64,000 bases of DNA from Sympetrum striolatum (GCA_947579665.1 OX388349.1:19066459-19130458); one strand, 5' to 3'. Positions 11,188 to 23,647 are shown, numbered from the stretch's first letter. Notes: generated by a model not told the origin, from the letters alone. A program made the numbers and translations.

Positions 11188-12179
11188 ATTTCTCTTTGTT
11201 ATTTAATTTATCAGCCAACATTTAATAGATCCATTACAACCCAAAACCACTGAAATTATCGATCTACTTAGAAATATATATTTCTGTACACATTCAAATA
11301 ATGGTTCACTTGCATGTATCTGCTGATGTAATAGCAATTATAGAAGTCGATCACGATGTAAATGTGTAGTGAGACATATGACTCAGTATTGATTATTTAT
11401 CTTACTCGCAATTCCTAGATATTTCTGACCTCGTTGGAAACAACGGGGTACAACTCCTATACATAATTAACACCCACTATAAATTCTTAAAGTATACTTT
11501 TTATTTTATAAATAAACTGAGTTTGCGTTGAAAATTGCTTCTCCCGTGAATTGTGTAAAGTTAAAAATATCCAAATCATATAATGTTACGATTAGATGGA
11601 AATTGAAAAAGAAAATCAGCCAAAATTTTGTGGAAATGCATTCTAATTGACGCGGAAAATATTTTTAAAGCCTTCGTCAATGAGATCGAATAAAGATGTA
11701 AAGCTATCTTGTTCCCATTTTCCGCAAGGGGAAAACTAATCATGAATACCCAAACTATGAATGCTCGAGAATCACATAAGATGCCAACAGAATTCCTAAT
11801 CTGGTTACCCTGTCTAGAGGGCACTTTGAACGGACTTCGCCATTATTTTGCTACAAGGCTCATATCTGACAGAGTTCTTCATTAATCCACTGATATTGCA
11901 TTCGACTGCCTCTTAAAGTATTCAGCCCCGAGGCCGCTTTCATTCAACCTATCCATTATTAGCTTTCTAAAGCTTTGTAGAAGGAATAGAGCAACTAGAT
12001 GAAGATTAAGATTAAGGTAGTTAGCCTTTGTTTTCATTACTGAATCAGAATAGTATGAAACTTTATATAGAGACGTAGAATTTGTATCGTCAATATTTTA
12101 GGAATGATCACGCAAATTTTTGGCGTTTAAATTCAATGTAATCTTATTAATATACAGAATGTGATGGTTTCAAAGTAAA
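11188..12179. other. Intergenic DNA, nothing recognised
   Basis: No frame above 82 codons and no repeat structure seen. Confidence 0.5.
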
Positions 12180-12218
12180 GTGAGGCAACTAGAGTAGCTG
12201 AGGAGTGAGGTAATTTAA
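12180..12218 (-). repeat. End fragment of the GAGGAGTGAGGTAAT MITE family
   Basis: GTGAGGCAACTAGAGTAGC is followed by TGAGGAGTGAGGTAATTT. This matches the inner/right end of elements at 41281-41453, 42455-42644 and 61580-61770 in inverse orientation. No partner end is evident nearby. Confidence 0.5.
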
Positions 12219-12424
12219 CATTGCTTTCGTAGTGTAATGATTTATGTGAAAATTCTGAGAAAACTTCCAAGTCATTGCATATCAATGACTATATGACACT
12301 TTTCGCAGCTATGAATTTTAAAATTTGTATAGGTTTGGTTTGTACTTTAATCATTGTATATATTTGTATTTTGATATTTGTATAGGCTTGTTTTTTATTA
12401 TATTTAATATTTCTGTAGATTTAA

Positions 12425-12480
12425 TGGAAGATTGGACTTGAAAGTTTCAATTTAGCCTAATAAAGTCCTTTATCTCTCTA
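12425..12480 (+). repeat. Degenerate LINE 3' tail related to the hairpin family
   Basis: ATGGAAGATTGGACTTGAAAG then TTTCAATTTAGCCTAATAAAG parallels the GATGGAAGAAGAGACTT and CTCAATCTCGCC(C)AATAAAG segments of the better copies. Similarity is partial, so it may be an old copy or a sister family. Confidence 0.4.
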
Positions 12481-12739
12481 TTTATCAATCATAAGTGATC
12501 AGAATGAATTCCGTTACTAGCCATTACTCATACAATAGCAGATCACATGATGTCTATGAGCAAGGGTATAACCAAAGGAAGTAAAGAATAGAATTTCTCA
12601 TATCCTGCGCAAAAACGCAAAATATATAGCATTCATCAAGGTCTGGTACTATGAAAAATATCAGAAGCACTTTTGTTAACTCAAGCGCCATTCCTCACAA
12701 ATTAATCACGAAATCGATTGCATAAATGTATGCACAGTA

Positions 12740-13260
12740 TGGTTTTTATTATGACGATGAGAAAATTGCATTAATACGCTTGCGTAATCCGCTTATCGCA
12801 CCTTTCAACATTATTTTCAACGGAAAGTAACTGGAGAGAAATTAAAACTTTAATTGTGAGCAACAAGAGTTAGCCCAATTTCCGAGCAATCAACAAACTG
12901 CCCCGCTTTAAAAAAATCAATTGGGTGCATTTTGACAAAGGGAGTTATTAAATTCATAAGACGGCCAAAATTTATTTTTTTACTCGTTTTAATTCTGCCT
13001 TTTGCATTCAAGCGTACATCGTAGGCGTAAGTCCCTCTAATAAGTCCGCAATAAATGCACGCGGAATTAATCTTTCGCGCTGTAACTGCCTCGCTGGTGT
13101 TAATCCCCCATTCTTTCATTTGAATTGCAATTCGTTCGGAGGGAACGATGACGATTAATTAAGACGAATTTAAAATGGGTCTCAAAATGTTCATTAATTA
13201 CTGGAATCCCTTTAGAAAGAACATGGAAATCATTTGACGCTGAATTGGCTGTTCTGGTAC
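12740..13260. promoter_or_regulatory. Candidate conserved non-coding/regulatory islet
   Basis: The segment is CpG-richer than its surroundings and mixes CpG words with many TAATTA/TTAATT/AATTAA homeodomain-type cores, for example around 13130-13200. It has only short frames (89 codons on the minus strand, not recognised). The composition fits distal enhancers of developmental genes, but no comparison with another species is possible here, so this is a low-confidence call. Confidence 0.2.
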
Positions 13261-15400
13261 CTCATAAATTTATTACGCCCGTAACTACATATATATTATA
13301 ATTTTTATACTGCTATATACATATATTATATACGTTCTTCATATAATGTTGCCCTGAAGTCGCTTGCATAGATTATTTTCCTATTTTTGCTAAATTAAGG
13401 GAAATTATCTTATTTGTGAAGATATAGGTCATGAAAACTTAATACTTGAAGTAATCTAAGAAATTGTTGCCGGAGTAATTTGTGTTTGATCTGGAAGTTA
13501 CTAAATTGTCGTCCTCAAAAAGATGATTATGCATCTTACTTGTGCGCATGTACCCTTGTTGAGCTTCTCTATTATTAAAAGCTTGCAACAACGCAACAAG
13601 AAAGTACGCTCTGTGTTGAGTTGGAACTTTTTGAAAACTCTTCCCCGAATTTGTCGGTTATAAAACCCTATTTCTCGCTAGTTATTCATTGAAAAGTTTA
13701 GCTTTTCATTTAGCCAATTGACAATGTTGGAAAACAACCTCAAAATAATAGCTTATAGAGAGAAGATGGATGAGCTTTCTTTGGAATTGTGGATGTATAA
13801 AAATCTTGTGGATATACACAGTGCATAAGCAATCCAGAGCAAAGAAGCGTAAGGATTTTAGGCTTTAGCTGATGCAAATCCAATCAATTGTAATAGATTT
13901 AAATGATTTTGTACGCAGTCATGTTAGCATCCTTCTTATGAAGGATTAGAATTGGTAATATCAATTATAATGTGACTTTTCTGATATGAAACAATAAAAA
14001 ATGCCTGCTGCCAAAATATTGGCACGGATGCATAGAGAATTAAATGCTGGGGTGAGAAATAAACTCAAGAAAAATAAGTACGATTTCATCTTTAAAGTTT
14101 GTTTTTAGCTTTTTAGTGTCCTACTTCAGCATTCATTTTTTAAAGCATTGCTTAGAGTTTTAAATTATGAATTAGCACTCTATTATGTATCGAGCTACTT
14201 TATATTTGGGTACTATTGGATATTTATTATATCTAAATTAGCTTCCGATGATGTATCTAGTGATTAGGAGTAATAATCATTTCATAATCCTTCCCAAAAA
14301 AAACGTATGCATTAATAGCCCATTAATGTTTACTTAAGCATAAAAAATGAGGCAAAAATGAAAAACTCAATCTTTTTTATTTTTGAAGGATTAATGCTCT
14401 CTAATTGATTTGTGGGTGATAATGACGCTTTGATGCCATGGTAACAATCCTAATAATTACGCGAGAAGGGAATATCAGAAAAAAATATCATATTTTTGTA
14501 TATATTGCTACAAAAATGTCCCTAACAAGCTATATAGTGCTTTTATCAGATAAATTATCAAAATAAAAGAATAAATGTTATCTACTGAACATTTTTAGTG
14601 GAGGAACAAAAATCGATGGTGAGACTTAAGTACGCACAAATAGGATTAAATTTTATTTGGATGACAGCAATAAGGATGCTATTATCACGTCAGATTTCTA
14701 TTTTTTTATATAAATAACTCACCACACTAAGGGAGCCTTTAACTTCTGTTGGATTAAACTCAGTGCTGAAAAATTTTCTCAGTTTGAATATATGTACGCT
14801 GTCAATACTTTGAATGAAATAACGTGTTTTTTTCAACGCCAATAAATAGAAAGGTAATTCAAATTTCGCACTGTATACTCTTAAGATATATTATTATTCT
14901 CACATTAACCAAATATAGAGTAGCACGTTATTCCAGTGTCACTTTTGCGTTTAAACGGAAAAAATTACGTGCCTAACCTATTCTATGAATATATATATAT
15001 AGCTTTTAAGTAGTGTTTTAAACGCGTTAATATTGTAGTTGTGCGCTGTAAACGTCATTTAATACCGCTATTAGCCCATCAACTTCAACTTTTATTCGCT
15101 CTAAACCATTACATGTATAATATAAGGCATGGCTATATACCTTTTTTTAAACCCTTAATCTTAGACTAGAGCGTTATTTACGAGTAATAGCGTACTCTTA
15201 ATAGTTTGGTGTTAATGGATATTTATAATGCTAAAATGTCTATTGAACACATGTAATACCTTGAGTGTGGCCATTCAAGATGAGCTCTGTGCACCCTTGT
15301 TTTCAATATAAATAGAGTCACACCAAAATACTATCAAATCCACATGAGACACCCAATGCAGAGTTTACCTTCGATGAAGGCATCTTGAAAAAATGCCCTT
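13261..15400. other. Intergenic DNA, nothing recognised
   Basis: AT-rich, with short TATATA runs near 13290-13340 and 14985-15001. No coding frame over 60 codons and no long repeats noticed. Confidence 0.5.
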
Positions 15401-15673
15401 TTTCATTAAACACGATTATACATCAAAATACATATATTTTGTATAATAGAAGAGGAAATAGGAACATTTAATATAATAAAGATAGGTTAAAATATATAAA
15501 TTAAAATATGAAAATCACAACATATCTATATATAATGATATAAAGAAATTTATAGATTTTATACAAAATATGAGGGAATCAGAATATTGTAAACAAATAT
15601 TAAAATCTTTTTAGTACAAAACATAATTGAAAAAAGCAAAAATTTAAACACAGAAAACAGGAATAAACTGTAA

Positions 15674-16278
15674 TTACCTCTTACATGACCAAACAAAATC
15701 AGTAATTAAAAAGTAGCATAATATTACAAATTTTTGAATGCAGACTTTATTTGTATAAAATATATCAACAGACTGAGCACCAAAGAAGTCATTGCCTAAA
15801 TGTTGAATTCTTGTGATAGGTGAGTTACATAATAAGTTCCTTGTATATTTTTCTACAACAAAAGTAACACATAATCTCGTCATATATTTAGGGACTCTTA
15901 GTTGAATGAGTGATATTATTTTGTGCAGTTAATTTTGCCATTCATCAATTTATACAAAAAAATTATGTCTGTAAGGTTTCTTCGGGTGCACAGTTCTTCT
16001 AGCTGTTCAAGATTGGATGGAGGGAAATTCTGACAATGGTATATTGTGCTGATGCATAGTATTACTATTCATTCTGTAGTTTAAAAATCTTACGAATTTG
16101 TGTTGTATCTTTTCTAATTGATTTATGTGAATATTGTAGTATGGCGACCAAATGATTGATGAATATTCCAAGGCTGGTCTCTCTATTTAGCGATACAGCA
16201 CCTTGAATGTCTTTGGTTTCTTAAATTTTACTATGTTTCTGATTATACAACCTAACAATTTTAAACTTTTACTGCTAA
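15674..16278 (-). pseudogene. Jockey-like LINE ORF2, C-terminal third, broken
   Basis: On the minus strand the translation gives SSKSLKLLGCIIRNI, then KNPKT-like KKPKTFKVLYR, a stop, then LEYSSIIWSPYYNIHINQLE and KIQHKFVRFL. After a frameshift near 15997 it gives LEELCTRRNLTDIIFLYKLM. After further shifts the last frame is MTRLCVTFVVEKYTRNLLCN and so on to a stop at 15674. The LxxRPxLEYxSxIWSP-Y...KLExVQxxFxR motif followed by RR.L.D..FLYK is the post-polymerase region of jockey/I-type LINE reverse transcriptases. Catalytic polymerase motifs are not present. The DNA to its left (15400-15673) is AT-rich and probably its 3' UTR. Several shifts and one in-frame stop make it a fossil. Confidence 0.8.
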
Positions 16279-16289
16279 TATAATATAAA

Positions 16290-16425
16290 ATGGGCTAGAT
16301 GCTCTTTAAATCTCTAAATAGCCTTCCTTTTCGTCCTACCAAAGTATTGTAAACAACTTTCAGAACAGGGGATATCATACAGTATATACCAGATTTATCT
16401 AACAAGTTATCCTTAGCGCTTCCAT
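16290..16425 (-). pseudogene. Possible Penelope-like GIY-YIG fragment
   Basis: A minus-strand frame reads NLLDKSGIYCMISP, then VVY and VGRKGRLFRDLKSI before a stop. This resembles the GIY ... Y(V/I)GxTxRxFxxRxxEH pattern of the GIY-YIG endonuclease of Penelope-like retroelements, although the expected Thr after the second Gly is missing and the EH is degraded. It abuts the LINE fossil on the side away from that element's 3' end, so the two may be juxtaposed insertions. Short and decayed, so uncertain. Confidence 0.35.
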
Positions 16426-19400
16426 TAAATCCTTAAGTGAAGGCAATGTAGAAGGAAACCGTTATTTAATATAATAACTTAATGCAACTTAATAGATAGT
16501 AACTTAATGGATTACTTCAGCATTCACTTAGTGGAACCTTTTAACATTATTCACGGTAAATGGCCGAAATATTTCGTTCTATTTATTCACTATGAATAAC
16601 GTAATGTATTTTATAGACGAGGTCTCCTCAGTTGGAGAAAGTGATGAACAATGAACAATTTAGTCAATCATTTGAAACTGCATCCCTTCACCGACGAGTC
16701 CACCAAAGGCAAGTGAAAGCGCTACGGAAGTTTCTCTGGAAGGTTCAGATGAATACGACTCGGATGCTGTAGAATCAGCTAATTTGCGTCAATTCGCAAG
16801 GCCACTTTGGCAACTGCTGCAAATGAACAAGAGAGGTTGTTTGAGCGGCCCCTCGCTGTCATTTGTTCGGATCGTTAATTCTCTCCTCGCCAGATGGATT
16901 AAGAGGCATTTCTTAAAGTTGAGACGCATTAAGGTCGGATGTAATTACCCATAAATCCTCTCTCCAAGAAAAAGACGCCGAGATTTACTTGTTGCTGAAG
17001 CCGTTTTATCAGCACCGTTTTATTAAACGTCGTCGATTTATGAGCCTTTCCCAGAATACGTGCTTCGAATCTTTACCGAGAGAGGCGCTTAATACCAATT
17101 AAACGGCCATATTACGCGTCGAACGTGGCTCATTGGACCCTTCTTTTAAGGAAAAGGGTGGGGGAAGTATATTTTCTTTTTTAATGGGGACCTAAAAAAT
17201 CGTTAGGCCACGTATGAAATCATCAGGCCGAACCTGAGTGACTTATCGTCTAAATTCAAATAGTTCAGCCCTAAAATTGCTCGAAGGAAAGCGAAATTTA
17301 ACTTACACTTTGTAGATATTTTCATTTAATTCTATTCATTGTATTAATGACGATAATACAATTTTAATAATGCGAATTGTTTTGAGAAAGGGAGAAAAGA
17401 CTTAATAAGGCCTTAAAGCCGTAAGTTTTCCACCTGGCTCTTTTGTGGTAGCCAGAATCGTGTTATAATATGAATTTTGCTTTTAATTAACTTATTAACT
17501 AGATAATTATAACAAATGGTCATTTTTTAATTTTAGCACTTTAATCATTTTAATTTAAAATGACATTATGACTCATTCTAATGCAAAATCGCAATCTTAT
17601 AACTTATTCCATGCATGCTTTTGTTTAAGTTTTTCCTCATACCTTATCATATTAGAGTTTATTAACTCGTGATTTCGTATTTTGATAAATTTATTCCGCC
17701 TCAAATTTTCGTTTTTGAAAGTGTCTTGTATTTCATTTAACTTCGCCCTCTTCTTTTGTGGGCGCTGTCCCGCGAGGCGGGATTTTCCTTTGTCAACCTC
17801 AAGTCGAGCAGATTTTATCCCACACACCACTCTTTCATTTTTCTCATTAAATTTTGTAAAATATAATGAAATGACCAAGAATTATGAGGGACCCAACCGG
17901 GCTTAAACTTGCCTCGCTTTTATCTAATCTAATCTATATTTTAAAACAATTACGTAGAGTGGAACCATTTTCTTTCCTGGCATTCTGGCCACCCTTGATG
18001 ATTCGGCTATTTCGCCGCTAGCCTTTTCTTTCTTTTAGAAATTGATTTTGTATTTTAGCTGAATCTCATTAACTAACTCGTTCTATTACGTAAGGACCCT
18101 TTAAATTTATACAATATATTACATTTTTCTGATATGTAAATCTTTTTAATATCGTACTTGTTTAATTAAAGGCTATAAATACATATAGTATATTTAATTC
18201 GTCAAGTATATTCAATTATATCTACGAAAGTAAAAATAAGCGATTTATATTTTTATAACTTTCAGCGATATTACCTTATCTTTAGAAACTATTGGCAACT
18301 TTTCACGGTACATCCAGAGATATGATCAAAAATGGATTTGCATGTTAGAATACGGTTCACTCAACCCTTGGGAATTCTCTTTGAATTATTCCTGGTGCCA
18401 TACTGTGATAATGGAAGTCCACAAGTTCTTTCGCCATTAATTTTCTCTAAATTTCCTCTCACTCTCGGAACATTAGGTTTAAAATGCAAAAACAGGCACG
18501 ATAAAACGGGGTGATAAACTTAGTATGTCGCATTTTAAATGACGAGTAGCTAGCAGTAGTAGCGTAACTAAACGTGAACACATAAACATGCGTACATTCA
18601 TTTGCCACTGTCACTATGCCATTAACATGGAAGATACGTCTATGTACAGTATTTTTTCAGAGGAATAGTACTTTCTCCATTCCATTTTAGAGTGATAACA
18701 TTATTCATCTGGCTTATTGAAATAATCCGCCATAATTTCAAATTCTTTCATTGAACTTTCCCTTCATTCATACATCTTTTCTTACATTCATTTTTATTAT
18801 TAAATCTAGGAACATTTTACACTTCACTAAATAACTAAAAACTCTAAAATTTCCTCTTTTTGGTCTTTCTCTTCCATTATAACAACTCCAATCCATCCTT
18901 CTTACATTTAAAAACAGACATCATGATAATTACTACAGTTTAGTTCTTAAGTAATACATCTTAATTTATTCTACTTATCCGTATTTCCCCATCTTACTAA
19001 CTTATTGTTTTAGATACACCCATAAAACATTTCTTAGTTAAGAGAAACTTTATTAAATTTTATTGCTATGGAATATATTTCTCCACTCCGTATGACTATT
19101 ATGTCCAACTAAATCTTGCAATGGAATTAAATAAAGTGTATCGGAGATGGAAATAGACATGCATTTCTACTGAAAGTTGATTTGAGTTGTATGTATGCTG
19201 ATAATTGGTAGGTCTAAACTATGAGTGGATAGAAATTTCGTTATTATTTAGGAAATGGCGAAATTTAAGAGCACCAAGTTTGAAAGCTTCCCTTCTTTTC
19301 TGATTAGAATAATTATACATTTCTTGATTCAATTCTGTTTAAGGATTTTTTAATTTGAAGTTGTATGTATCATGTTAATTACATGCATGTTTTCATCAAT

Positions 19401-19850
19401 GCATACTACATTCATAATTTTCACACTTTGAATTAAACCACTTCTTCAAACCTTTGTGATTGTTAAAGAGTAAATTGAATTATTTTTTCCTACTTTCAGG
19501 ATCTTCACAGTGAACATAAGTGATTTTTGAAACTGGACTTCAAACCTTCTGTTTACCTTGTGGACTACTAAAGGTAGATAACTGTTTATTTCTCTATGAT
19601 TAGACAATAAGGTTTCTTTTTACAATGTGATAACGTTTATGCTATCATTTTGACGCTGAGTATTGCTTCGGATTGATTCGATTGACATTCCTCTCGTTAT
19701 TCTTAATGGCCCAATAAATGTTAATCCTTACTATCTCATATCCGACGTGCTGCTTATAAAATTGCGATTTATCATCGAATGAAAATTGATTCTCCGTACA
19801 ACTTTTGTCGCCGATCGTTCAGGGACTCTCACATCTTTTATAGATATATG
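16426..19850. other. Intergenic DNA, no supported gene
   Basis: CpG-richer around 16790-17110 and 17740-17830. A short perfect hairpin, TCCCGC-GAG-GCGGGA, lies near 17768-17782 without further context. A 74-base candidate exon is listed separately. No frame longer than 93 codons and none recognised. Confidence 0.45.
19500..19573 (+). other. Very tentative internal exon bounded by splice-like signals
   Basis: TATTTTTTCCTACTTTCAG (a polypyrimidine tract plus AG, ending at 19499) precedes a 74-base segment that ends AAAG followed by GTAGAT at 19574. The segment has stops in at least one frame and no protein similarity, so if real it would be a UTR or lncRNA exon. Matches of this kind also occur by chance in AT-rich DNA. 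Confidence 0.12.
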
Positions 19851-19941
19851 CGAGGGGTGTTCAAAAAGTTCCGGGAGTCAAGCTTTATACCGCTTCTCAT
19901 TGTATGACAATGGGCCTTTTCCGGGAACTTTTCGAAGCTCG
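19851..19941. mobile_element. Mariner-like MITE, about 91 bp
   Basis: The left end GAGGGGTGTTCAAAAAGTTC and the inverse of the right end (CGAGCTTCGAAAAGTTCCCG) are similar and face inward. GGGGTGTTCAAAAAGTTCC is a type of terminus often seen in insect mariner elements. There is no room for a transposase. The TA duplication is not clean, so the exact borders are uncertain. Confidence 0.5.
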
Positions 19942-20310
19942 TTTTACTGTAGCAGCTTATTGATTCTGAAACCGAAAGCGCAGCGCAATAACATTCTTTT
20001 GGAAACATACTTTTACGATCAAGGTAAAGCCGGAATGGCGGAATCTGATTGCTCCAACGATCACGGCTTCCGGACGTTTTATCGTCGACCGATGTAAATC
20101 TCATCCAGGAATTCAAACTGCTTTTTATAATGTATGGAAAGTGGAACTTTAGATCGCCCGTAAAAACGCGTTGAAAATTTTGCTTCTATTGTGATAATTA
20201 TTATCTGCTATTTTCTCCTGGTTACTGTCGTCAGATGGCTACACCAACTATTGTCTAATAACAAAAACACAATCCCTTTCTCAACAAGTACTGTTAGATA
20301 TATGAGGTCA

Positions 20311-20845
20311 TTGTTATTTTTTTTCTTTTTTCTATTTTTTCCTTACTTAGAGTTACCTAAATGTTAATGTTATATAAAATTTTGACTAGTACATACTGTA
20401 TGCATTATTTTGATACTGTTTTTCTAAAATATTCTTTTATTTTTCCTGATAATGTACGTTTTCCTTGTTTTTCTATTTTGTTTTTCATGTTACTTTGAAT
20501 ATTGCTATCTCTTTAAATGTTAACTGATTCTTATTTATGTATCGCATGTAAGTACTTATTGGTAGTGTATTTAATTATTTTTGAATGTTTTTCTCTTCTC
20601 TTATCTTTTAGCTATTACAATCGGTAGGTTTGCGCAGGTTTTTCACACCCCCCTTCCTTGTGGGTGTTTTCCTGCAGTGGATTTTTTTTCCTAAGAATCT
20701 CTTAGGTTTTTTACATCCACAATTCTTCTAATTTTTTCTACTTCTTATTTTATAATTAATGACGATCAGTTAGATGGAAGAAGAGACTTTTAAGTCTCAA
20801 TCTCGCCCAAATAAAGACGATTTATTATTATTATTATTATTATTA
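20311..20845 (+). mobile_element. LINE 3' end, hairpin family (copy A)
   Basis: A 535-bp 5'-truncated copy, nearly identical to the minus-strand copy at 47951-48490. The last 200 bases carry four structured parts: hairpin 1 (ACACCC 20645-20650 with GGGTGT 20662-20667); an outer stem (GTGGAT 20677-20682 with ATCCAC 20715-20720) enclosing an inner stem (CCTAAG 20690-20695 with CTTAGG 20701-20706); and a terminal hairpin GAGACTTTTAAGTCTC. It ends with CCAAATAAAGACG and (TTA)n. The copy at 57.6 kb links this UTR to LINE coding sequence. Confidence 0.88.
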
Positions 20846-21052
20846 AGTCGAGATTGAGACTAAAAATCTAGCCTTTTGTCGATAATATTAGAAACATAAT
20901 CAGTGTGTAGGTGAATAGAGATTGAGAGTAAACCCTTTAAAAGTAAGAGACGTAAGAAAACATTAGGTGATATCTTAGGAGAAAATATCCACTGCAGGTA
21001 AACTCCCACGAAGAAGGGGTTTGTAAAAAATCTGAGCATAACTACTGATAGT
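20846..21052 (-). mobile_element. Degenerate LINE 3' end, hairpin family (copy G), tail-to-tail with copy A
   Basis: The reverse complement of this segment matches copy A's UTR: the AGTCTCAATCTCG block at 20849-20865, the CTTAGGAGAAAATATCCACTG block around 20970-20995, and the GGTTTGTAAAAAATC region around 21018. It lies directly against copy A's TTA tail in the opposite orientation. It is far more diverged than copy A, so it is older, and its own AATAAAG end is missing. Confidence 0.7.
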
Positions 21053-22520
21053 AGGTATACACTGTTTTTTACTTATTACCCATGAAAAGCCAAAATATGC
21101 AAAAGAAAGCTCTGCATAGCATGGAAATCACTGAAGCATTAATATGAAATATACATAAAAATCAAAAACAGGATAAATTGCAATAATACAGTTTTTTGAA
21201 ACGATTTATCCAAATATAATTAATGAACGTAAAACATTTAAAATTAAAATCGTTTATGGAAAATAAACCTACTAAGTATGAAATTGAATTAATTTGACAG
21301 TTAATAAAAAGTGCAAATCAATATAGAGAAATAAATCTTTCTATTTACAAACAATGTTAGATTACAGTTAAATGCAACAACGAACCTTAATTCATCCAGC
21401 ATCTTCATTCTCTCCGCATCCGCATTCTCTTATAATTGCAGATACTAAACAATGTTAATACATAAAGATAGCTTAATAATAAAGTACAAATTCTATGCTT
21501 AGCCACAATTAATTTCATCGTATTGACATCCATTGCACTTTTCACTTCCACCATCACATAAAATGAAAGTTCATTCTACTATTTTGCTACTAACTTCAAC
21601 ATCGACATCTAAACTCCATTTTGTTTTCAGTAAGGGTTTGAACTTCATTTATAGTAAAGTGGATGTATTTTTTTGTGTTCGTGCCATTTATAGCAAGGAA
21701 TGGTATTGTATTTTAGAATTACGTCAGTGAAGTGATGTATAAAAAATCAAAGTACTGCGAAACTAAGCAATTATGGTGCGAATTTTAATATTGGTATGTA
21801 CAATACCTTTTTTGGCAATTGATATTCGCTTCTGAAAATGAGTGGGCCGATTTGACCTGAGTAGCAATTAAGATTCCATCTTTTCAATATATCAACTTTG
21901 ATCACAATTAATGGTGGGGGCCATGAGGAAATTTAACCTATTTGAATTACAGTGAGCTCTTATAACCTTCATTTTGAAGGAGAGACAGATCTCTTGCCTC
22001 TTCATTCCCATCATAATTTTAATTACTCTTTGACGAAGTTCTCCATAAGTAGGAAAAAAATGACGGATTAATCAGGTCGCTGATTCCAGCAAATGACGTC
22101 TTTATTTGGAACCTAATTCATTCAGACTCTTTGAAATTGTTTCGGGGATGCAATCAGCTAGGACATCAAATAATCCATGCTTCAGCCATTATTTTGCAGC
22201 GTCATCGCTAATATCCGACTCCCATTTGCGCTCGTCGAAAAAAGTCTTCTTTTAATTTCTGCATCAAACGCGGAAGCTCATCTCCGCCCTACATTTGCGA
22301 TTTCCGATTCTATTTGCATCATTGCAATTTACGCAACGCAGCCCAATTTTCTAAATTCATTTCCCTCGGCTGTCGCTCTACGACTCTTTTATTTTGAGAG
22401 ATTGCGACTCTTTTTCATAGTAAATACATTAATATAACATCAAATCTTCTGCTTCAAATCGTCTAGATATTGGTAACGATTTCCCATCATAATAAAAAAA
22501 TGGATAAGATTGGTGCCATA
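21053..22520. other. Intergenic DNA, CpG-richer near 22.18-22.40 kb
   Basis: No gene seen. The 86-codon plus frame at 22177-22437 lies in a slightly GC-richer patch and is unrecognised. Confidence 0.45.
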
Positions 22521-22736
22521 GTGACGGTGACCGCTGGCCCTTTAATAACGGTGACCGTGTTTAGTTTAATGAAAACATTCCTCTCTCAAGCTCACCTATC
22601 TCCCGAGTTCTTTCCTTTAATATAATTTCCCGAGTCTCAATTACTGATAATAATTTTATGTTTTAAAGGAGAGCAAGGATGAATACCTTAAATAATGGTG
22701 ATCACATTTAAAGAAATTACGGTGACCGTTATTCTA
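22521..22736. repeat. Foldback repeat built on ACGGTGACCG
   Basis: The near-palindromic word ACGGTGACCG occurs around 22525, 22549 and 22722, with a decayed form GGTGATCAC near 22699. AATAACGGTGACCGTG-TTT (from about 22545) is repeated in inverse orientation near 22735 (AATAACGGTCACCGTAATTT), with TTTAATG/TTTAAATG following on both sides. This suggests a roughly 190-bp MITE with short arms; no clear target duplication. Confidence 0.45.
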
Positions 22737-23647
22737 TTTTCACGTTCGGCTCTTAGGTTAGATTTGTCTTTTAATAAACTATATCATATTTAAAAATTGA
22801 TAACGTGTTTGCAAGATAAAAACTAGCGAGAGGATTCTTTAATATAGGGGCCATAATTCGTTTAATGATGGCAGCTATTTTTCCTTTATTGCGCTTGGCT
22901 GTTTTGTTCAATGTTGTCCTTTGATATATATATGCCTAATATTGCCTTTTCAGTTGTTAAATGTTAACAAAATGTTTCGTTTGTAGCCGATAATTGATGT
23001 GTTAAAATACCATGGGACTTGAGAGGATTATCTTTAATTTAAATATCTAGTTTCGTTAAATAATTTCTCCGTTGAACAGTTTGATTAAAGTCTTCTTAAT
23101 TATAAAATGAAACACCTCTAACTTCAATTATTTATCAATCTTGTTAACGAATTTAAGACATTCTTTGCTTTTATTTTCCTCCACTAGGTCATTCCGTATT
23201 CAAGCATTATTTTAGCCAAGAAAACTCCGTTACCGTAAATGTAGCGAAGTTTTCGAATGTTATTTCGTAATCGATGAGCACCGTCCTGCCGAGCTCGGCA
23301 CTTCTGCTTTAAGGTTTTATGGTTGGATGGAGTATTAAATTTATATGTATGCATTCATTCGGGTACACGACAGTGACCTACTTGGAACATAGGCTGAAAG
23401 GTGCTCCCTGTCTCACGCCAGAAAACTGCTAGCAGTAAGCATAAGGATAAATGTACAGAATACCTCACGGTATTTGTTAAAGCCTCAATCCCTCCACAAG
23501 CATCCACCAAAATCCTTGTACAAGGAGTGAGACTTACTAGACAAGATGAGGAATGAGGTTAATTTTGTCTACATTCCTCACTGATTGTGAGTCATAATTG
23601 TAATTTAGACGCAGCGACCTAAACATTTTAGTATGTAAAATAAATAA
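22737..23647. other. Intergenic DNA with a MITE-family end near 23.53 kb
   Basis: No gene seen. At 23525-23570, GTGAGACTTACTAGACAAG plus GATGAGGAATGAGG matches one end of the dispersed GAGGAGTGAGG family in inverse orientation. Confidence 0.45.

Noticed and set aside
16651..16713. BED-type zinc finger end (NLVNHLKLHP)
   Set aside because: About 20 codons only, without the upstream cysteines, so it is indistinguishable from chance.
17768..17790. Bacterial-type terminator (TCCCGC-GAG-GCGGGA then TTTT)
   Set aside because: The context is eukaryotic and no gene precedes it; a lone short hairpin is not enough.
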